This document shows positions 47,523 to 60,033 of a stretch of 64,000 nt of DNA, one piece after another; positions within the stretch are counted from its first letter, which is position 1, and each line of letters begins with the position of its first letter. Both the position numbers and the translations under genes were made by a program. Origin of the DNA: Nageia nagi (taxonomy: Eukaryota > Pinophyta); contig JBITNC010000001.1 in assembly GCA_050084985.1 (NCBI GenBank), forward strand, positions 84,258,001 through 84,322,000, read 5' to 3'. The notes under the pieces were generated by a model. That model was not told the origin of the DNA. It was given only the letters and a program-made list of their open reading frames with translations, and searched no databases.

Positions 47523-49368
47523 GTCTTATCCTTAGTAAGAACTTTATGGTTCATATGTAACTTTATGCGACTATGATTTTGTGTTCATTAATTAGTTGCA
47601 TAACCTCATGGCGATATAAGAAAATTGAGTAACGATTTGAATTTGTAGGCTCTAATAACCCATCAATAAAAAAAAATAATTAATAACATGTATATTCCAA
47701 TATAATTCCATAAATAGAATAAACATATTACTATATATATAGTATTATAGACTCATAATCTTAATTTAGATCAATAGTTTATATACTAATATAACCTTAA
47801 TTAGTAATGCTAATATACATTAAGAACAAGATCACGATTAACAAGGCTTTGAGTCTAAATCTATGTAGTAAAATTTTATTACTCATTTTGGACTATGAGA
47901 AAAATGGTTATAAAAGGGAAAATATAAAACTTTAAATATTTGATAATGTAAGTTAGAACACAATCAATATCACATTCCTTGTTATTATGGTTCGTCTCAA
48001 AAGAACATCTATTTATTTTTTTATAGTTAGCTTATTACCATAACATATGCTTTTAACAAGGCCATGGCTCCATTAGATGGGTGCATTTCCTTCAATATTA
48101 TATCAATATTCGAAATTTATATACAATGAATAAGTTATTATAGTTCATGCAATTTTTTTAAGTACATAGGTTTAGGAATATATATAAATTCACACATATT
48201 TTTAATATTAATAACTAAATTATTTGAATCCAAAAATAAAACTCTCTTAGACAGAACTCTTCATATTACTTAAAGGGTCCATGGATAGAAACATTTGAGT
48301 TATTTAACTATTACATATTGGACTTAAAATATTATCTTGGCCTATTTTCTCAAATTTAGTAAGAACTCTTATTGTTTGCATTCCATATCATTACATAACA
48401 TACTATCTTCTTTATTTATCTGGGCCAACAATAAATTCCATGTTGTCAAGCTAGAAATGATATACAAGAAGAGTTATATTTGAAGATAATCTTCTTGTAT
48501 GATTTTCATATATTTTTGTATAATTTGATGGTATCACATAATTGAGAAGGCTTATTTCAGAAGCATGAAGCATAACCACTATAAGTATTGGGATTACATG
48601 GAAAACATGAACAAGAAGATAAGTTTCTATGGGAGTGTGAGGGCAAGGCTTAACCTCTCTTTATGTGGGAGGAACAAAGATAATGTTTCTCCAAATGATT
48701 ATTAAATTATATCCTCAAGGTTGCAAGCAAATGCAAAAGAGATATTAAGGGTACCATGGAACTTAGGAAGGTGAGAGCTACTACACAAACATTTTATGAT
48801 AATGTTGGAGAGGGATACATTAATTGATGAGAGGTAATATTTGAAAAAATATAAAGTATATACTAGAAATGTCTAACGAAATGAGAGCATTATGTAAGAA
48901 ATTGGATCAACTATAAGATGAAGTCAAAATATTAACTATGATAGTGGTGGGACGCTAATGCATATAGTCAAGATATAGAGAGAATGGTTGATGAAATTGA
49001 TTAATTAACTATATTGGTTCGATAAAGATATTACTATTAGTAAGAGGTAATCCACCTCTAGGAAATATTTGATGGGATGTCATGTATATTTGTGGAAAGA
49101 AGGAGTTCTTCTACGTAATGTACTAAGCCAATTTATTAATGATATAAACATAGTTATATTCACATATAAATTATTATCTATTATTAATAGATTTATAAAA
49201 GATTTAGTGAATGCATGATTAACTATGTTTCAATAAATTATAGTTGATTTCATATTAGAAAATAAGTTCTGCATCTCATTTCACAAAATATATTTTTTAT
49301 CAAACATTAATGAAAAGTTAATGTTTAGAGATTTTAACAAATATTATTATATTATGCTTGATTTGGTT
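47523..49368. other. No gene seen
   Basis: AT-rich sequence beyond block B. No conserved frame, LTR or inverted repeat was recognised. Confidence 0.45.
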
Positions 49369-49589
49369 CTAATATTTTATTTCAATTATTTATTTTTATT
49401 AGGTGGGTGTATGTGATTGTGATTAATTATCCTTGGGAGTATTCTTATTTTTCTTAGAATATCCATGCATTGTTTAATATTTTTCATTATAAGAGAAATA
49501 ATCATTCAAATACTAAATTGATATATATTTATTTCTAGATAATGTTTGATAGGTCCCACAAACTAATGATTTTAAAAGAATGTTAAAAT

Positions 49590-49620
<31 letters not shown>

Positions 49621-50737
49621 AAATATACTTCACATCCAATATGTATATATTATTCTATTAAATACATGATCACATTCATATTTTAGGTTTTTAACACTTT
49701 TATGTCAACATTATCATTTTTTAATTAAAAATGGTAAGTTTTCATCAATACTAATGTCCTAGTTTTTGTGTTAAATAGCAAGTGTAGACACGTTATTAAA
49801 AATACCCTTTTTGCATAAGGTACATAATATTATCTATTAGGATTTTTAAGCACATACTTAACTGATATATTTTTATTTCTAGATAAATTTTGATAGGTCT
49901 TACAAACTAATGGTTTTAAAAGGATGTTAAAAGATATCTATATATCTATCTATAATATATTTGACATCCATTGTGTATATATAATGTTATCTATTAGGAT
50001 TTGGAAGCACATATGTATATGATTATAATAGAAGGGTTTAGATTAAGATAATTTTTTTTTCTTTCTAGTTTTATTACTTTGGGATTGAGAATCAATGTTA
50101 GCTTTGTTGATGTTGAGGGGGAAAACTATAAAGACTTAAAAATATATATTGTTATATGTTAATATAGACTTAGCATGGTCTTCCATTCATTAAGATGTAC
50201 ACATTACATAATATTATGGTTATATGATTAAGTGTTATAGGTTCATTATATGTATACATGGATTAATTTATTATAAATTATATAATAATTGAGATTAAGG
50301 TATAATATTTCTTATTTAAATTTCAAGATTAAATGGTATAGATTGACTAACTTTTTTGGTGATGACATGTCTATTTAAATCACACTCCTACCATTTATTT
50401 GTATTATCATGTTGGAATCATTCTCTTTATTATTATTATTATAGGGTCTACCCATCTAAATTTGTATGCATTTTCTTTTCTTATATTATATATATTTTAA
50501 TTTAATTTAATATATTCTTACATAAATAGATAGTCATATTTTGACATCCTTTTAAACCCATTGATTTGTAGGACCTATCAATATCTTGTAGTAAATATAT
50601 ATAAATTAAGTATTTGAATGATTATTTATCATATAAAAAAATATTGAACAATGTATAGATATTCTAAGAAAAACAAGAATAATCCCAAGGATAACTAACT
50701 ATAATCAGCCACACCTACTGAATGAAAATAAAATTCT
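49369..50737. mobile_element. Foldback-type element with about 200-bp inverted repeats
   Basis: The left arm (about 49369-49590) and right arm (50537-50737) are reverse complements over some 200 bp. Shared phrases, read from the left arm, are TTATCCTTGGGA, TTTTTCTTAGAATATC, AATAATCATTCAAATAC and GATAGGTC. A third, direct copy of the inner end occurs at about 49840-49935. There is no coding sequence between the arms. This pattern fits a non-autonomous DNA transposon with long inverted repeats. Confidence 0.6.
49589..49620. repeat. (AC)n-(AT)n microsatellite
   Basis: A run of CA dinucleotides passing into TA dinucleotides, directly at the inner end of the left inverted-repeat arm. Confidence 0.9.
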
Positions 50738-50740
50738 AGA

Positions 50741-51867
50741 GGGTGGGTGCAAGAAGTTGGGTACACCTTAAAGCCAAAAAGTGGAAGTGTTTTCCTTGAT
50801 TTTTAAATTTAGGTATGATTAATCTCAAAATTTGAAGCACTTAGACATGGAATCATGAAAAAGATCACTGAGGTGAAAATGTAGTTCTCAGAGTTTAGTT
50901 TTTACATATATAATTTGTTCCAATACCCAGATCATAGAATTTAAAATTTGGTAGGATGAACAAAAATCACTTTTTTTTTAAAAAAAAAATAGTTTTTGAA
51001 CCATACCATACATGTGTTTGTACACCATAATTTGACTAAAATCAAGGTATTTTTTAAAATGTTTTTAGAAAATGATACCTAGCACATTAGAGCTTGTCCC
51101 AGATATTTTTTCATAATTTTTGAATCAATATTTTATTTTCATTAATTTTGTACTAGGCATTTTTGTGGTTTCAAAAAGTGTTCATGTTTTCCACCATACT
51201 TTAATCTAAACTTAATCTTTTTTTCAATTTTTTTAATTCTTATAGAGAATTCTATGAATATTATCCCTATATAATGGTTTTTTCATAACTCCCCCCAAAA
51301 GAAAAACTTATTAAGAAAATATGAGACCATCATATTTCAAGTATATGGACCATTTTACTAAAAAATTATTAAAAAATATAAAATCTTATCCAATTGTAAA
51401 AAAATTATATATTTAAAATCTATACTCTTTAATCTATAATGGGTTTTAATTTGATGAAAACATTTTGCCAAAAACTCCATCAAATGTATGCTTGAAGTTG
51501 AGATTTTCTATTAAAAATTCCATGAACATATACTTGTAGGCCCAATGCTAAATGTTGGATCATCAAGACTTTTTTGAGCCTAAATATGAGGCAAAATTGA
51601 AGATTCAAATTTATTGGGATCCTAATATATCAAGATCCCAATATATTGGGATCCCAATATTTGTATGAAATTTAGCTTTAAATATCAAGATCTCGATATT
51701 TATTAAGATCCTAAACCTAAATTGAGATTCTAATTTTAATTTATTAAAATTGGGATCCTAATTTTAATTTATTAAAATTGGGATCCTAATTTTTCTAACA
51801 TTGAATTTTAACTTTGTCGATTTCCCCCACTTCCCCTTTTAGTGGACTCAAATTCTTGCTTTCACCC
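50741..51867 (+). mobile_element. Complete member of the GGGTGGGTGCAAGAAG TIR family
   Basis: 1,127 bp from GGGTGGGTGCAAGAAGTTGG to CTTGCTTTCACCC. The two ends are inverted repeats of each other over about 40 bp with mismatches. TAGA stands on both sides (50737-50740 and 51868-51871), a candidate 4-bp target duplication. There is no open frame. The interior matches three other copies in the window. It abuts the foldback element on its left. Confidence 0.75.
51729..51794. repeat. 30-bp tandem repeat within the TIR element
   Basis: About 2.3 units of TTTTAATTTATTAAAATT followed by GGGATCCTAA. Each unit contains the palindrome AATTTTAATTTATTAAAATT, and GATCCCAATATAT repeats precede it. Confidence 0.8.
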
Positions 51868-52082
51868 TAGAACCAAATTAAGAAAAGTATGATGATGATT
51901 ATCAAAACCTTAAAATAATAACTTATCACCTATTTCTATGGTATTTGGGAGACATGTGAAGTATGAACACACCTACATTGAATGTCTCAAGTTCTAGAGT
52001 CCTCACAATGTTCATTTCTTAGTAAATCTTGAATATTTCATCTTGATATTAAGAGATCCCATGGATTTTAAACTAAAGGAGT

Positions 52083-52727
52083 TGTAGACACCTAATTTTG
52101 ATTTTTGATTTATAATAAATCATAATATAGGGATCTAAAAATAATTTATTTATTTAAGAGAATTTTAATAAAGTATATCAAAATTTCAAGACAAGGTCAA
52201 CTAATGAGTTCTTGTTTAGTTCTTTTTTATGTATATTAAATGAAGTTCCAAAAGAATTTCAAATTATAAATTCTTTTGGTGATCAAATGTTCTATTCAAA
52301 AATAATAAAAATTTATTGACAATCCTTGAGATGAATTGGAGAGCTTCTTTAGCAAAAAAAATAAGTTTTAAGCTAAATTAGAGTAATAAAATTGTTAACA
52401 CCTAAATTTGATTTTTTTTTTATTATATTGGAGGATGGATTTTTAAAGATGTACAACATCCTAAAATTAAGCACTTAAGCTTATAAAGAGATTGGATTGG
52501 AAATATTCATAAAACAATAACCCCTACGAGCAGACATGATAATACTTCAGATCTAAAACTTCTACACAAACTCTGTAACTACTATATGCATAGAGAAAAC
52601 ATCAAAAAAATATTTTTTAGAGTACTTGGGGCATCCACAAAACCAAAAAAAATAGGCCAAAATAGAGAAATCATCTACCATCAACCCTCGTTACTAGCTT
52701 CCACTTCCATTTAACATAATTTTTCCA
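52083..52727 (+). repeat. LTR-start-like fragments
   Basis: TGTAGACACCTAATTTTG at 52083 and TGTTAACACCTAAATTTG at 52393 resemble the first bases of the Tat-type LTRs in this window (TGTTAACAC-TAAAAATGA). No LTR ends or primer sites follow, so these may be LTR fragments or chance matches in AT-rich DNA. Confidence 0.3.
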
Positions 52728-52731
52728 AGAG

Positions 52732-53706
52732 GGGTAAGTGCAAGAAGATGAGTCCCACTTTGGAGGAAGTCTTATGAACTGCTAAGTTATTGTATTTTGT
52801 TTAATAATTTTTTTATTTTTTTTGGAATTATGAAAAACATTTTGCACAATCTTTATAAATTCTTCACAAGTTAAATAAAAAATAAATTAAAAATGATAAG
52901 TTTTATTCAAAATATGTTTACCAGAGACAAGCATTTTTTGAAATGATAATCATGGCCAATAAAAAAATATTAAAAAATAAAATATTCATAAAAAAAATAT
53001 CCTCCACAATCTTTAGTGTCTTAGGTATCTTTAACCAAAAAGGATCTTAAAAAATATTTGAATTTAGGTCTAATTATGCTTGACAGACATGATGGGTATG
53101 GTCCTGAAATTATTATTTTTAAAAAGTGGGTTTTGTATTTGTTTATTAAATTTTTTTATTTTTTTGGGATTATGAAATAAATAATATATGTACATAATCT
53201 GCATATAATTCTTCATAAGATTGAAAAACTAAAAATGATAAGTTTAGGTCAAATTATGCTTACCGAACATAAGCAATTTTTGAAATGGTAATCATGGTCA
53301 ATAACAACTTAATAAAAATATAATATTCATGAAAAAATTATAAAAGAATATCCTAAAAAATCTTTAGTATCTTAGGTATATTTTCCCAAAAGGATATTAA
53401 AATATATTTTAATTTAGGTCCAACTATGCTTGTCGGACATAATGGGGGTATGGTCTTGAAATTGTATTTTTTAAATATCAACTTTTAATCATGCCTATCA
53501 AATATTAATTTCTATTATTTAGGTGTTATAATAAATTACATATTTGAAAACTAGAATTCAAGAAATACATTTACTGAAGTGATCTTTTTCAAGAATTGGA
53601 CTCTAAGTGCTTCAAATTTTGAGATCAATTATGAGAAATATTAGAAATTAGGGAAAATACTTCCACTTTTTGGCCAAAAGTTGGACTCATATTATTGCAC
53701 TTATCT
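52732..53706 (+). mobile_element. TIR-family element with internal duplication
   Basis: 975 bp from GGGTAAGTGCAAGAAGATGA to ATTGCACTTATCT. AGAG stands on both sides (52728-52731 and 53707-53710), again 4 bp. The interior consists of two direct copies, about 52808-53114 and 53154-53476. Each has TTTTTTGG-ATTATGAAA, TTTTGAAATG-TAATCATGG and AATCTTTAGT-TCTTAGGTAT. There is no open frame. Confidence 0.7.
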
Positions 53707-53710
53707 AGAG

Positions 53711-55560
53711 CCTTAACCATAACCAAATTGGCTCTGATCATACCCAAGATGGTTTTAGCCTTACACAGGCTGCCCTCGACCTTCATTGAAACCTTTAGAG
53801 CAGGTTGATTCCTTTCACATTATTAACTTTTTGAATCATAGTATCAAGGAGGTCTTATAGTAATGCACATTTATCCTCCATTGATAGCATCTCTTGAGCT
53901 CCTTCTACTATACCTTTAATCCCATCTAGTTTAATTTCATGGCCTTCTCTATCTACCTTCAATTATTCCAATGATTTTTCCATAACCTCCATCACATTAG
54001 GGTCATCCTTAGCATCTAAGTCCTATAATTAAATTGTACCCTTCTTTTCTTTTCAAGTTTGGTACCATTTTTCCTCAATCCTAACTTATTTCCAATCCTC
54101 ATCCTTGAATTTGGTTCTACATTTCTTCCTCAAACCTCCTCTAGCTTTTACTTCCATAATTCCAATCGAAGGACCCCCTTCTAGCACCACCTAATTGAAC
54201 ATGTATGAAATCCCCATCTAGAGTATGATGTGTTTAAAATCCATAAACATCAAATTTTGGTGGCTAAGGTCACCCCCTTTACTCTTATAGAAATATTTTG
54301 CTACCTTATCTAGCTTCGTAAACATGAAAGTAGGAATGTTCATTTTGATTCCTTTTAAGTGATTTAGGAATTTGATGTAGAAACTATGAAAACAAACATT
54401 GTTATTATTTAGGGTAATGAAATGCATCATCATAAGAGCAACCTCCAACCATGTTTCTAGGAGCAAAGCATGGGTCATCACTCCTTTCTTTTCCTATGGG
54501 AGCTCCAACCCCCCTGTATAGAACTTAACCAACTACATTTTTAGGCTATGGTTATCTTGACGTACCACCTCACCCAAAATAGATAGTCCCATGACCTTCA
54601 ATAACAATTTTTAGTTCACCTAAATGTGACCCCATACACTTTCAATGAGCCCCCTTTCTAGCTTTCCAAAAATTGCTTAGTAATATCTTCATTATGCCCA
54701 TCAATGTTTTCTAAGAAGTCTAGAAGACCTCCAAGTTCTAGGATCATTTGAATAGTAGAAGAGACCTTTAGTTTCTTTGATTATAGCCTAAATTTTGATC
54801 CCTTTATAGTATACTTTCTCTTAAGCACCACCACTAAAGTAGAAAAGCTAAGGTTCAATAGTGAAAGCTTTTGAATAGAACCTTGGATAAATTGGAGGCC
54901 ATCTCTAATGGAGCATATACTATAAATAGAAACATCCATTGCCTTTGCACATTTTTAGGGAAAATAAACCTTTTGAGATTGAAAATACCTCCCTCTTGAC
55001 TATCCTACAATGATTTATAGACTTTGAGGATGGCAAGCCTCCATGTGAACGCTATGATAATCATCACTTATCACTACTCTAAATCCCACTATTTATAATG
55101 TCAAGCTTGTGGTAGACATCAAATCATTGTAAATGTTGTAATCTATGCCTGTACCTTTCCATGTCATGTGGAAAGTTAACTTACCACCTATCTAAAAACT
55201 CGTAATCAATAGATGTGAAGCTTCCCCAACTCAAATCTATTGGCCTCTATGATGACAAAAGGTGGATACTCTACCAAGTGCCATCTAGTCTTATCAATGA
55301 AATATGCCACTCTCCTAGGACCTACCACCATAACTAGAAAAAACTAAAAAATACATGGATCGACATCAGCATCCACCAAAGCTAAATCATAAAAGCTAGA
55401 GAGAAACCTTAGCTAAATGTGCCACTAGTACACATCATCCAAAATGATAAGCAAGCCTTTTCAAAATTACCCCCTTCCATAAAATATAATATAAGGACAT
55501 GAATCTCACCAAAACTTTCAAATTTAAAAACCAATGGTACCAACCCATGTTACACCTTGA
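53711..55560 (-). pseudogene. Unidentified minus-strand coding relic
   Basis: Codon-like text on the minus strand includes VAYFIDKTRWHLVEYPPFVI (about 55250-55330) and a segment with LEYLGGLLDFLENIDG-like sequence near 54700. An open 87-codon piece follows (54218-54481), containing ALLLETWLEVALMMMHFITL and later LNHLKGIKMNIPTFM. A Lys/Glu-rich, coiled-coil-like end lies near 53900-54080. The composition suggests an ORF of a mobile element downstream of, or independent from, the LINE on its right. I do not recognise it. Confidence 0.35.
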
Positions 55561-55639
55561 CCAAACCTTCCTTCCCATCATAACTAGTTAGTCATAAAAT
55601 ATTCAAGAAAATCATTTTGCAAAGTGATCAAATCTGCCA

Positions 55640-56040
55640 TACCCACTACATCATTTGCAACCTATCAACCAAAAAATTAGCCTCTCAAAAATTATGCTAG
55701 ATAATAACATTTTCAATACCATGTAATAATTGTCTAGCCTCTACAATCATAGACTTGATATACCACCCTAGGGGAATGAGACCTTGAAGCATATTAATCA
55801 CATTGAGAGAATCCCCATTGATAATGATATTACTACAATTTAACCTTCCAAACATAGTTAGGATAATGAAAGTTACCCTATATTTATCAAAATGATTAGT
55901 TTTACACCCTAATGGTTTTGAAATGATTAAGATAATTCCCCCTATGATCTCTAATAGATCCTACCACTCTTATAGAACCTAGATTGCCTTCCAATGAGCC
56001 ATCAATGTTAACCAAAAATCACCCAATCAGGGGTGGATCT
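55640..56040 (-). pseudogene. LINE RNase H domain
   Basis: Begins VNIDGSLEGN (about 56012-55983), the '-N-DG---GN-G' start of RNase H with the first catalytic Asp. GSIRDHRGN follows, then IIINGDSLNVINMLQG (about 55840-55795) with the GDS Asp, ending in a basic helix and an N/H-F-E-A-N-x-x-x-D-like tail near 55665. It sits at the C-terminus of ORF2. RNase H in plant L1 elements is known as a domain acquired from an archaeal-type source. Confidence 0.75.
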
Positions 56041-57470
56041 AATAAGCTTTCTTTTAGGGTGCTGAATAATTTGATTGGTCCTCCTTTCTAAAACCCTACT
56101 AGAAAGAGTCAAGGATTCAATAGGGGCTTACCAAATTATCTTCAAATTAAAAATAGATAAATTTTACTTAATGAAATTGGTAGTTTTTAGTGCAAGGTGA
56201 TGACTTGAAAGATTGACATTCTGGAACACCCTACAATTTCTTTCTTTCCAAACTCCCCACCAAATATGGAGGAGACTAAAACCCCATAGTCTTCTTAATT
56301 TGGTACAAAATAAGGGATTATCCCATTACTATAGCAACTCATTGACTTTCCTTGTTGCCATCAACTTCATGTGAAATTATTGCAAGATAAATTGTAAGAC
56401 TTCAACATTATAGTCACAATGAATCAACAAGTGATCCATTTATTCCTCTTTCCTTTTGCATAAAATACATCTATTTACCATACTAAAGCCTCTTGTTCTC
56501 AAATTATACATAGTAAAGATTTTATTTTGAGTAACCACCCACATAAAAAATTAATTTTTGGGATAAGGTGCTTGACCTACACCTTTTGAGCCATATCCCA
56601 CTTAGGAAAACCTACCATCAAAACCTTGTAAGTTGACTTAATCGAGAAGGATCCTTCATTACCCCCCCCCCCAAATAAAGGAATCCTCTTGTCCTAAAGA
56701 AAGGGCATAAAATTTGAGTATCTTGTTCAAAACATCCAAAGCCTTCTTCTAGGCATGTAACGGATGATCTAAAGTTAATAACTTCCATGAATCTATCTCC
56801 CCCATGGAGATGTAATCATAGACATTTTCTCTATACTTGAGAATATGATCTCTCCTCAATATAGATAAGTCCTCATGCTCTTGAAGAGGGGATCATTGAA
56901 TCCATCTATCCTTCTAGAAAAGAACCTTATTCCCATCACCAATGATCCAATATATATGGATATTAAGAAAAACCTTAGTACATTGAATACCATTCCAAAA
57001 GGAAGAGCACACCCTTGGATTTATTTCTTCCAAAAATGAAGAGTTTGGATGATACTTGGCTTTGACCATTTCCATCCAAGGATTTGCTATTCTAGTAGCC
57101 ACCTTCCAATCTATCTTGCTCATCAAAGCAAGATTCATCTTTTTAAGGTTTCTAAACCCTAACCCTCCTATTTGAAAGGTGAGTAGAACTTATTCCAATC
57201 CACTAACACCATCCTTTTTTTCCTCAGTACTTATCCATAGGAAGTCCCTCTAAATTTATATGAGCCTATCTAACACCTTCCTTGGTATCTTAAATACTAA
57301 CATATAATAGATCAATAAACATTATAAAACCAACTTATTCAATTGAATTTTACTTGCTTAACTCAAAAGTGCATCCTTATAGCCTATTAAATTCTTAAAA
57401 TAATGTTCAAAAACCTAATCCTATAAGGCCTCTTTCATCCCACCTTTAAAAAGGGGCATGCCCAAATAGC
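56041..57470 (-). pseudogene. LINE ORF2 C-terminal region
   Basis: The piece at 56914-57138 reads MNLALMSKIDWKVATRIANP then WMEMVKAKY, the 'N-AL--K--W------P-W-----KY' block that follows the RT in plant L1 elements, ending in IIGDGNKVLF. Around 56440-56560 a basic, Cys-poor remnant of the zinc-binding RT-associated region precedes the RNase H. Confidence 0.75.
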
Positions 57471-58420
57471 TAGTTGGCAATTAATCAATAGAAAAATGAA
57501 AAATATTTGCCACTCTTTGTTGAATAATTCTTCCTATGTTCAAGAAAAACAACTTTCTTTTTTCAAAATTTATCTTTTGAACTGTAGCTTCTTCATAAAG
57601 GTCTAAAATATGTTTGATATGATGAGCTTGGGGAATAAAATATCTAGAAAAGATAAAGGTATCATCCATAAACTATTGGTAAGAAACATGAGGGAGATCC
57701 TTAGTAGTTTTAATACCTTCAATCCAACCCACATGAGTAGTTTCTTGAATATTCATTCTTAAAGCTTTGGCTAGAATGATAAAAAGGAAGGGAGATAAAG
57801 GATGGCCTTGATGGAGATCTCTTTTACCAAGGAAATAACTGGCTACAACCCCATTGATAAGAATAGGAAACGTTATGGTTGAGATACATTCATGAACCAA
57901 AGTGAACCAATCCTCTTAAAATCCAAACTTATGGAACACTAACATCAAGAATTTCTAATCAACTCTATCATAGGATTTACTAAGATATAATTTTAGCAGC
58001 ATATCATCCCTTCCAAATTTAAAGGTTGAATGAGTCACTTAATGGGCCATAATGATCCTATCCAATATTTTCCTACATATAACTAAACCCCCTTGATTGG
58101 GACTAATGATCAAAGGAAGAATGGATTTTTACCTATTTTCCATCACTTTTGAAATAATTTTATAAAGGAAATTACATAAACTAATAGGGTGAAATTTAGC
58201 AAAAGAATTAACATTAGTCTCTTTAGGAATAAGAGAAATAAAGGAAGAATTCACATCCCTTGGTATAGATTTGGATACTTGAAATTCTTGGACTACTAGC
58301 ATAATCTCCTTACATAGAATTTCCTAAAAGGTTTGAAAGAAACTTCTAGGAAATCCATCTAGGCCTAGATCCTTATAACTGCCCATCTCAAAAATAACTA
58401 CTTGAATCTCCTTCTCTATA
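57471..58420 (-). pseudogene. LINE reverse transcriptase
   Basis: Blocks in order are PISLCNFLYKIISKVMENR (about 58200-58130); then LSKSYDRVD, the 'KAYDRV' block (about 57980); then ECISTITFPILINGVVASYF, KRDLHQGHPLSPFLFIIL (about 57770-57830), and MDDTFIFSRYF (about 57637-57669). The last is the F/Y-x-D-D catalytic box with both Asp kept. QKINFEKRKLFFLN follows. HQGHPLSP stands for the usual RQGDPLSP. Several stops break the frame. Confidence 0.85.
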
Positions 58421-59130
58421 AACTTAAAATTTAATTGATTATTGAGTATTTCATTCATCAAACTCAAAATCTTATGAAGAAGCTTTTCAACTACTCTCTA
58501 CTGAGATATCAAATTATGTCCTAGGAGGTTGAGGAATAAAGAAACCCCCTTGTCACTCATTTTGGTTTGATCTCCTATAGTAGAACCATTCAAACATTGA
58601 ATCTCCCTAATAATTCTTACACTATGATGACTTAATGTATAAACATGAAAAAAAATTGTATCCCTATCCCCTTCTTGAAGCTAATTGATCATAGACTTTT
58701 GCTTCCACATAATCTCTTCTTGTTCTAAAATATTATTCCATTTATTTAAAGCCTCCCTCTCCAAACTCTGGAGTTGTTCAAAATAACCATGTAATTAGAT
58801 TTATTCTTCCAAGGATCTCATTTGTACTTAGAGATCATCTTTCCTTCTAGAAATTAAACCAAATAGTACTTTATTCCAAACCTTAAGATTCTTCTTAATA
58901 AATCTTAACCTTTTGGACACCTAAGTTAGAAGAGAGCTAGAAAAGCTTTGTTTCCACCATACTATAATATGTACTTCCAAGCTCTCATGGGTAAGCCACA
59001 TGTTTTCAAAATGAAAAGGAGCATTAAACTATCTTATTTTCTCCTAAGTTTCCAAAATCAAGGGGTTATGGTCCGATATAATCTTTGGGTAACCCATAAG
59101 AGTGGAGTCCTGAAATCTAGTAATTTGGTA
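58421..59130 (-). pseudogene. LINE endonuclease-RT linker
   Basis: Less conserved part of ORF2 between the endonuclease and RT. The minus strand shows acidic and Lys-rich helical text with many stops. The + strand open piece at 58948-59172 is only its shadow. Confidence 0.55.
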
Positions 59131-59750
59131 TTAGGAAATGAGGACTCTATCAAGTTTTTCTTGAATATGTGAGGCTTCACACCTACCATTTTTCCAATTA
59201 AACTTAATGATCCTTAATTCAAAATCCAAAATATTATTACCATTAACAAATCTAATGAAATATTGCATACTATATATAAATCCCTCAACCCTTCCTTGCT
59301 TCTTAGAGGGAAACAAGGAGGCATTGAAATATCCAACCATAATCCAACTAAAACCCTTAAAATATTTCCACATGTGATTTAGAGAAGACCACAAAAATTT
59401 CCTACCCATTCAAGTAATAGGGGTATACACATTCGTAACAATAAAGGTCTCCATAGTAACTAGAGAACTGAAAAGAATAGAACAAAAACTTGGACTAGAG
59501 ATAATGACTCTACCATCCAATTTAGTTCTATCCCACATTTATAAAATAATTCAAACTTACTAACCACATTAATAACTGTAAAATCTACCTCTCTCCATAA
59601 AATATTTTTAATAGTCAGAACCTTATCTTTACTATTTTTTTCTTCTTGAAGAAGGACCAAATTTGGTCTCAAATCCTTCTTTAAAGCAAAAAAACTTTTA
59701 TGTATTTTCAGAGTATAGATACCTATTAAATTCCATGAAAGGATTCTCAT
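59131..59750 (-). pseudogene. LINE AP-type endonuclease
   Basis: The endonuclease nicks target DNA so that RT can prime on it. The domain starts MRILSWNLIGIYTL at 59750, the 'M-ILSWN-RG' start with the metal-site Asn. LRPNLVLLQEEK gives the metal-site Glu. Then WIMVGYFNASLFPSKKQGR corresponds to 'GDFN----P-EK-G' with the Asp changed to Tyr, and NNILDFELRIIKFNWKNGR and IQEKLDRVLIS correspond to the final blocks. The frame is broken between about 59460 and 59409. The ATG lies four bases after the ORF1 stop. Confidence 0.85.
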
Positions 59751-59754
59751 TGCT

Positions 59755-60033
59755 TCATAGTTTTGGTTTTTTCCCTCCACCACCAAAGAGGGTAGCTTGG
59801 GATCCCATAACAATATCCACTTTCATTTCTTGATATCTTAACACCCCCTTAGAAGGTCTTTCAGGGAGATCCTTTCCAACCAAACCATGGAGTTTCTTCT
59901 TCTTTTTATTCTTTTGGCCCAAAGTAGCAACCATGTTTTTCTCTTGAGAATCTGATTCCTCCTCTTCATCCCAAAACTTACCCCCCATAGACTTAGTGAG
60001 GGTGGTTGGGGGAACATCTTGGTTCTTTTCCAC
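59755..60033 (-). pseudogene. LINE ORF1 C-terminal fragment
   Basis: A 92-codon open stretch, rich in Lys, Glu and Ser, ending at a TGA (59757-59755) just before the ORF2 start. The position fits the end of ORF1, the RNA-binding protein. The zinc knuckle would lie further right and is cut off by the LTR insertion at 60040. Confidence 0.6.
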
